A stretch of DNA of 64,000 nucleotides from Sepiola atlantica (Eukaryota; Mollusca; Cephalopoda; Sepiida; Sepiolidae), in the NCBI GenBank assembly GCA_963556195.1, contig OY744525.1, positions 56,113,946 through 56,177,945 on the forward strand. The letters are read 5' to 3'. Below, piece by piece: positions 57,263 through 64,000 of the stretch. Made by a program: the position numbers and the translations under genes. Numbering within the stretch: the first letter of the stretch is position 1; every line of letters starts with the position of its first letter. A model generated the notes under the pieces. The model was given only the letters and a program-made list of their open reading frames with translations, was not told the origin of the DNA and did no database searches.

Positions 57263-60018
57263 GATAATTTAATAATAAAAATTGTCAAGTAAGGAACATT
57301 TAATATTAATCAAATTTCAAGTTTATAGACGTTAACAAGCAAAGTAATTGCGTTTTTACTACAATTAAACGCAATTTTGATGATAATAAATAAAAGTATC
57401 TTTCGTAAATTATGGAACTTATTTTATCAGTTGTATTAAGGATCATAACAATCGCCATAAACAAAGACAAGTTTTAATTATTTAAGAAAACTAAAGGAAA
57501 AATATACTTTACCTTAACAAGGAACATATGGCAAACCGGTGTTTGGAATCATTTCGTTCCTTTCGTTAAAAAAGTCCAGACTATTTTCAAAATGTCTATG
57601 GAATGCACACAAGTGGGAAAAGGCGAATTACAGGCTTTCGAATTCAGTTATTATTAAAAATGTATTTGATCTGTTGTATTTTTTTTTTTTTACTAATTTA
57701 CATAATTTAACGCAAGTAAATTGGGCAAATAATGAGATCGTATCACTGAACAGTTTCTTCAAAAACTCAAATAAATTTAGTAGGCGATAATATATATTTA
57801 TGTATATATTTAAAAAATTCTGCCATGATGAACGTTTTGGGGTTAAAAGAAATTTAGTGTTACATAGTAATAGGAAGAAAAAAGACGTGTTAACACTTTT
57901 TAGTCTTGAACGATACAAAAAAAAAAGACAACATGACTCCAGGAGCAAAACAAAAACTCGGAACGTAAAAAATAAGTAATGAAACAAAGTAAAGTCTTGT
58001 CGTGAATTATAAAAATAATTTATTTATAAAAGTTAAGTTGTGGTTATCCGAAACGCGATCCGAACGAACACCAAAAAAAGCAAATGGTTTGAATTGCTAC
58101 CTTCTTTCTTTCTCTGCTTCGTTGGGATACACTTTCCTTTTCACTCACTAAAAGCAAGGGTTTGTAACAGAAAAGTGCTAACTCAATATTTTCCAATCAA
58201 TGAATATCATTTCATAGTCAAAAACTAACACGTCTATGTTGAATTGGTAAGCCGACGCGAACTCGATGCCCCCTATAAGAACGAGTAAATAAACAGAGTT
58301 CACGAAACAGCCCCAAGAGATGGACCTTGAAAGAACACACAAGAAGTACGCTCCACTTTAACCAACAAGAAGAACCGAACACTTCAAAATGTACGGACAA
58401 ACTTTTCTTGCCTCGCACGCACATACCCAGCCCCCCCCCCCCACACACACACACACAGTATCACATTGCCACTTACGCACATACACGGTCTATGACTCAT
58501 GCACTAACAAATATAGGCATACACATCTTTAGACTCTCGTGTCTGCTTAATTAATGAACATTTCTAACAAAGAACACGAGTTGTATAAACTTTACCAATG
58601 AACATTTCTTCACGAAAACTAACTTTTATATTCTTGTAAAATTGTCGTTCTATAAATGTTTGTTGATTAATAATGTTTTATTTCATTTTCATTCACAAAA
58701 CTCCATACATGTTAAGTTAGCACTTTCTCTCAGTAAAAAAAATTAAATATTATCTCATTAAAATCAAATATTAATTCTTTTTTTTTTTTACACGTTTTGT
58801 GTTATCTAAAAAAAATATTAAAAACTTTTAATTTTTAATACTTCTTCTGTTCTCTCAGTAATCTCAATAAAAATAAATATTAATAACTTTTATTTTATAT
58901 GCTTCTTCTTTTAAAACAAATATTAACAATTGCTTTCTGGGATGATGAAAGTGCTTGTTTCGTTTCATTTAACTTTAAATCGGTTTCGTTTTTACATTAT
59001 ACTATACTTCCGGTTGCACTAAGAAACCATTTTGAAAATATGGTGTAAAAATCTCACTTACTCTAGCATATTTACACATTTCTAATGCGTTTTTCTTCAG
59101 ATAACATGTGTAATACTAAATAAATTTTCACTTGAAATGGTTTCTCATGTAATAATATTTATGAAAAAAGAAACAGCAGCATAATAACATTTTTATCGCC
59201 TTTACAACATTTTCTTACAGTATTCTGTTCAGTGATACGATCTCATTTTAACTGAGAAAAAGACGGGAAGTGGAGAAGGATAATACATTGGGTAAAGTTT
59301 GGTAGACAAGACAAAATAAACTTTATCTTGGAGTTTGTTGATTCTCTGCCGGGCCGACGGCAGAAGAATGTAGGAACACATTTTGCGTGCATGGGAATCA
59401 ATCTCAAACTGAAGATACATGTTCATCACGTGACCTGGTTTTAGCGCCAAGATGAGTCATCACGTATGAATCTTGTTACACGCAGACGTGCTATACACGC
59501 ACGTGGTGAAGAGGCGATGATTACATAATCGCAAGCATAATCACAACTTACAAAACAGATCACTCATGTAACTGCTACATCATCATTTACCCTAAATTGA
59601 CGAGTTTAACTAGCTGTTATAAAAAAAAAACATGGCGTTTCTCTAACTAATTGGGGATACATATCGGCCGGAACGTCTCTGATTGCGATTTACGAAACAA
59701 ACCGGTAATGTCCGAAGCAGTTTACAATTTGAAAGCCGCAAAAAAAAATGTAAAAAGGTAGACGATACTAAAGCATGCGTATACAAAACCGAAATGAATT
59801 TAACCGCGTTGACAGCAACGGTAAAAGTGCAGAATAGTTAATAGCTGAGAAACAAATAGCTTGAACCAAACATAGTAGAACTTAAGTATCTCCAGACCTG
59901 TATACATTTAACGTGCTGAAATTGTTTAATACGACTTTTTTTTTCAAAATGTTGTTTTTATCTTTTAAGCTGTCTTTACGAAACACAAAAAAAAAGATGT
60001 CCGTCTGTCGCTTAACTG
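57263..60018. other. Gene-free AT-rich stretch
   Basis: No convincing coding region. A C-run and (CA)n lie at 58431-58457. Short ORFs (57539-57790, 57628-57987, 59229-59450) have low-complexity or unremarkable content. Confidence 0.4.
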
Positions 60019-60174
60019 TTGAGGGGTGTAGAGTCATGCCTAAAAAGATAGTTAAAAAATCACTTATCTTACCACTAATGCTAAGCCGACTGGCAAGCCC
60101 ACCCCGGTTTTGGGTTAGTGGTAGGCTAAGTTATATATTTTACTAACTTTTTAGGCATGACGCCTCCCCCAAAC
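60019..60174. repeat. Palindromic foldback sequence
   Basis: gtcatgcctaaaaag (60033-60047) pairs with ctttttaggcatgac (60147-60161), and cttaccactaa pairs with ttagtggtag further in. G-rich and C-rich stretches just outside may extend the arms to about 60019 and 60174. Confidence 0.7.
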
Positions 60175-60386
60175 TGAAGTAAAATGAAAACAATAGTGAA
60201 ACCCTCTCACATCAGGTCACAATTATGTAGTAAATCCTTTGCATGTGGCGTACATGTTTTAAAATGAGTCATCATTTTGTGGTCAGTTCCTTGCACATCG
60301 GAAAATTACAATCTTCTGGAACATGTGAAGGAAGTAGTTGTTATTTATTATGCTAATTGTGCTGTTAGTGTATGACTCTACTGTAG

Positions 60387-60586
60387 TGTGAGAGAATGTC
60401 TGAGGCTCTGTGTGTCAGCCAATATGTGTGCATGTATGAAGGACTACCGTCGTTCTGGTCTGTGATGGTTTATGCAGCAGGTCACTTTCGAGGCAACTCT
60501 CTGTCGGCCTCATGGTTGACTTCTGTTCTGTATATATTGGAATAAACCAGCTTCAAAATCTGCCTGTTTTTCAAGCAAGCGAAACA
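60387..60586 (+). repeat. Possible LTR, solo
   Basis: A 200-bp segment starting tgtgagagaatg and ending gcgaaaca, with tatatattggaataaacc inside (TATA-like plus AATAAA) and TGG one base after its end. It fits an LTR, but no second copy is present and no coding sequence follows in this orientation. Confidence 0.35.
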
Positions 60587-60639
60587 TTGGGAATTCGAAA
60601 CAATAATCTACTTCAGGCTCACAGCAAGTTCAACTAAAA

Positions 60640-61720
60640 TGTATCCCACCTTTGGTTGATGTCCAATCCAAGTGGTGTTGGAGTCACATCTGCACCAGAG
60701 TCTAATTTGAACTGCAGTGTTACTTTATTAACGGTGATGTCAGTTTATCAAGGTTTGTTCAGGCTCATTTTTTATATTGTCTGGACACCAAGGTATACAC
60801 TCTGGTCACTTTCACTGTCATCCAAGTCATACTGTATCCTGTGTAATCTTCTTGCATGGCAACATTAGGCATAGTGGTCAATCATGCTGTAAATGTGGCA
60901 GCTGACTGAAATGGCGGAGCTTGCATGTCTCTAATGACAGGTTTTGTTATTGCAATAGTGGCATCCAGCTTCCGCTCTGTGATGCTGTGTATGCCCTTTC
61001 TTCTGCTGATTCTCATAGTGGGGTTCTGTTCTGGGTTTTGTGTTGTATTTACCCATCCTTTGTCTGTAACTCCAGTGTGATTGACATAATGAAAAACCAC
61101 ATTGCTATCAGCTAGTTTTTCACTAGTGATGCATTCTGATGATCGAAGGAGGTTATGTTATGCTTTGTCTCACATTGCTAGGCATGTCTAAAAATCTAAA
61201 GTCTTGAATCATTTGAAAACTCTTAGATTGTTTGGAGTCTATGCATCCAACTACAATTCTGCCATGAATCACAGTGTTTAGTCCATACATGAAGATCCGT
61301 GATAAAAGAATCAACTGACTCACCATCTGCTTGACATCTCTGGTATATCATGTTCATGTTGCTTTTGAAGCGGTCGTTGAACTTTGACATAACTATGTTA
61401 AAGTTTTGTGCTTCGTAGGGCGAGAGCTGGAATTCGGCAATAAAGTTCTCTGCTTTCTCATGCAATATATTAGTATGACTACCTGACAAGGGGCTGGCTT
61501 CTCGTTCACTCCGGACACCATCTGTATCGGTTAAACCATCAAATTTATTTTCCCCTATAATTCGGGCTGGTCGAATGTGAAGGATTCTGGTGGTGTTACA
61601 TGTCTTTTCATTATGGAGTTTTATTTTCCTTTTTGTTATTCGGCTTTTAGGCTCAAATTTGTGTTTAACTCTTTCCGTGTGTGCTTCCCACGTACGTTTA
61701 TGAATCCAGTATTCTGACAC
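60640..61720 (-). pseudogene. Decayed gypsy element A: gag, zinc knuckle, protease
   Basis: The minus ORF 61720-61223 has gag features: FNDRFKSNMNMIYQRCQADG then ESVDSFITDLHVWTKHCD. Further down, around 60990-60880, a broken CHYCNNKTCH...CHIYSMIDHYA represents the CCHC knuckle, and FKLDSGADVT-type protease sequence lies near 60720-60680 in another frame. Everything after the protease is missing. It is a different gypsy family from 4060-8718. Confidence 0.75.
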
Positions 61721-61727
61721 AATGTTT

Positions 61728-61881
61728 TGTTAGGTTTTCGTAAGTAATAAGACAAGACGATGTGTTATAAGTTTAGACCAAGATGGTTGACTGTCGGTCT
61801 CGTTTATTCATGTTCCCTACGAGATGTTACATTAAAAGGGGAGGTAACTCCCGTTGGTGCAGAATGTCTAGTAACATAACA
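61728..61881 (-). repeat. Probable LTR of gypsy element A
   Basis: 154 bp starting TG and ending CA on the sense strand, directly before the gag ORF, with gaataaacgag (AATAAA) inside. No typical TGG priming site follows immediately, so the exact boundary is uncertain. Confidence 0.5.
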
Positions 61882-61889
61882 GTAAATGT

Positions 61890-63750
61890 CCTATGACTGT
61901 TCGTTGTTACCAATTTCTTTAGCTAGAACATTGTGTATAATTCTTAAGCTTGCCATTACTCTGATAACATGATGTCATCACATGATGCACATTTCGGTCC
62001 TCTAATGTCTTTTTCATGATTTTGCTGATATTCTTCAGCTATCAGTCAAAAGATGAAGTGGTGCTCCAAATCGAGGGCAATTTCATCGATTAAAAGATGT
62101 ACCACTGTCTCCCCCTTTTTGTTAAGAACAGTAAAAGCTTCAGGTCAACCATTATACATATCTATGAATGTAGCTATGTATTAATTACCTGAATGAGTTT
62201 TGGGGTAGGCCCGGAGATATCTAAAGCAATCTTATTGGGTTGTTGTTTCCTTAAGTGCCTAGTTTGGCACAGAATACATGTACTTACAAACTCATTTATC
62301 TCTTTAAGCAAACAAGGCCAGAAATGTATGATCGTATACAACGTTATCTCCGTGCCCATATGATCATTTTAATAATGATATTGCAGAGGTACACTTTTTA
62401 TAAGGTGGGATGGCACATATTGCCTGACCAGACGTCTAGCAAGTAATACACTATTTCGTTCATTACTATATATTTTGTTGTTGTTTTAGTTGTCCTATCA
62501 TTTTTTTTATTTTACTCTTCAGGTGTAAAATTTCTTTATCGCATTCTTGCTTTCTAATTACGTCCATTTTGTAGGTCGTTCGTACATTACCAATGAGCCA
62601 TCAGCATTTTTGTATGATGAAAACTTTTTTGGTCTGAAAAGATTCAAATTTTAAGTAAGTAATTCTTATTGTCTATATGTACCGATGGATCATCACTGTC
62701 CCAACTTTGCAGCATGTGACCAGAAATCTGTGCAAACATTATCTTTAGCTCTTAAAGTATTGTAATTGTAACCAGCCATACTTAAAGCCCATGTCTGTAT
62801 TTTCATGTTTTGTATGGGTGAATTTAGTAAATGTTCTAGGGGTCTATGATCTGTGTAGATGGTGGATGTTGCACTATACAAGTAGTGGTTTAGTCTGTGA
62901 AAGGCATAATGTATAGCATATGCTTCCTTCTCTATAGTTGACCACCTTGTCTGTGTGTCACTTAACTTATGAGATAAAAAAAGAAAATTGTTTTTTCTAT
63001 CTATTCATTTTCTCTCTGATCATAAACCAGTTGGAACAAACATGTGCCAATCGAATAATCGAAGACATCAGTATATCATCTATAGTCGTTATTTTGATCA
63101 GGAAAAGCATATATTAACATCTCCGCGAACTACATTTTTAGCCTATCAAAGGCAGCCTGATACATATCATCCCATTAGAAATGCACATACTTCCTTGTTA
63201 GCTTAATTAGTGGCTCGGAAATATATGAAAACTTTCTAATAAATTGGCGGTAGTACAAAGTTATTCTAATGAAGGTTCTCCCCTGTCTAATGGTGTTTGG
63301 AGTCAAAACTGATTTTATAGTCCTGACTTTATCAAAATCTAGCTGTATCCTTTTCTTACTAACTTTGAAACCTAAGTATTGAATTTCTTTTTTAAAGAAG
63401 TCATACTTAGATTATTTCAATTTCAGATTATGCTTTCACAACTTACCCAAGATGTTACTTATATACATCAAGTGGTCCGCCATTGTATTAAAGAATATTA
63501 AATATGCCAGAACAAATCTTCCTGCCTCTGTAACACAATTGACACCGGGAGTGTTTGCGAATATGAATAGTATCACATTAAAGTGAAACTATCCACAATG
63601 GCAAGTAAATGCACCGTTTCTCTTTATCATCTTGATGAAGTTGACCCTGTCAGTATCCAGATTTTAAATATAACTTTAACAAATACTTTGCTGACCGAAG
63701 CGATGCCAGTATGTCATCAATAACTAGTAACGCTAGAGTGTATTTCTTCA
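61890..63750 (-). pseudogene. Decayed gypsy element B: RT, RNase H, integrase
   Basis: On the minus strand: RT at about 63750-63150 (KYLLKLYLKSGY, LHQDDKEK, EIQYLGFKVSKKRIQLDFDK, YYRQFIRKFSYISEPLIKLT), with the catalytic YxDD replaced by unrelated text; RNase H near 62870-62690 (YTDHRPLEHLLNSPIQ); integrase zinc region 62330-62200 (STCILCQTRHLRKQQ); and the DDE core, broken, to about 61900 where the final catalytic Glu is read as Lys (SNGKLKNY). It stops abruptly where element A's LTR begins. Confidence 0.75.
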
Positions 63751-63901
63751 TAATGTTATAATAAGCGTTTATTAGCAAGGAAAAGGAAGACGAAACAGAA
63801 TGATAATTAAACAATTTGTATTGTTTCAAAATACATTAGATACAAAACAAAGTTGTTGTTCTTCTTCTTCTGTGTGTAGAGTTCTTGTTATAGTTGTTTT
63901 T

Positions 63902-64000
63902 CCGTGGTAGAGTCGTTGCTATTATTGTTATTGTTCTACCGTGGTAGAGTCGTTGCTATTATTGTCATTGTTCTACCGTGGTAGAGTCGTTGCTGTTGGT
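63902..64000. repeat. 37-bp tandem repeat, ~2.7 copies to window end
   Basis: The unit ccgtggtagagtcgttgcta then ttattgttattgttcta repeats at 63902, 63939 and 63976. Across unit junctions ctaccgtggtag forms a small hairpin. The array may continue beyond the window. Confidence 0.88.

Noticed and set aside
58218..58454. Minus ORF with glycine-rich start
   Set aside because: Its glycines come from the C-run and CA repeat at 58431-58457, and the rest has no coding signal.

Overview
The window looks like a stretch of a mollusc nuclear genome, most likely a coleoid cephalopod (octopus, squid or cuttlefish). This is an inference from several signs: an AT-rich, microsatellite-laden background; two single-exon, tandem C2H2 zinc-finger genes; and a dense mix of Jockey-like and RTE-like LINEs, Ty3/gypsy, Penelope-like, mariner/Tc1, hAT-like and foldback elements. 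Nothing resembles bacterial gene organisation. Host genes are sparse and most of the sequence is transposable-element debris or unclassified intergenic DNA.

Layout. 0-4 kb: short direct repeats, a U2-snRNA-headed repeat, a Jockey-like LINE tail split by a long-TIR element, and an RTE-like RT scrap. 4.06-8.72 kb: a nearly intact Ty3/gypsy retrotransposon on the minus strand with 164-bp LTRs and one 1340-codon gag-pol ORF. 9.5-10.3 kb: two short exon-like segments, one with a convincing signal peptide. 10.8-13.0 kb: a decayed minus-strand LINE ORF2. 13-16 kb: AT-rich DNA without genes. 16.3-20.2 kb: a pair of LTR-like repeats, then a plus-strand zinc-finger gene followed by about 1.6 kb of decayed fingers. 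20.9-22.5 kb: two tRNA-headed SINEs. 23.5-26.2 kb: 5S-like sequence and LINE tails. 28-36 kb: a POU-site tandem repeat, a dead mariner, a dead Tc1/mariner-like transposase, more LINE tails and a second U2-headed repeat with a perfect 11-bp target duplication. 36-40 kb: (TA)n tracts, three long hairpins and tandem repeats. 40-44 kb: a 5S-like copy, the second (minus-strand) zinc-finger gene, and a CAT/CAG repeat beside an exon-like ORF. 45.3-47.1 kb: a non-autonomous hAT-like element. 48-57 kb: a U2 fragment, a Penelope-like RT fragment, a third U2-headed repeat, a duplicated unit carrying a MITE with an 8-bp target duplication, and foldback elements. 60-64 kb: two decayed gypsy elements, apparently nested, and a 37-bp tandem repeat.

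How the parts relate. The only convincing host coding sequences are the two C2H2 genes, presumably nuclear DNA-binding proteins; one is eroding at both edges. The other notable content is small-RNA-derived repeats: sequences headed by U2 snRNA, 5S rRNA and tRNA all occur within 64 kb. One U2-headed copy has a target-site duplication, and the tRNA-headed family has a 3' tail with a hammerhead-like core whose terminal 36 bp abuts a Penelope-like RT fragment. All identifications come from reading the sequence by eye; no database search or folding was run.
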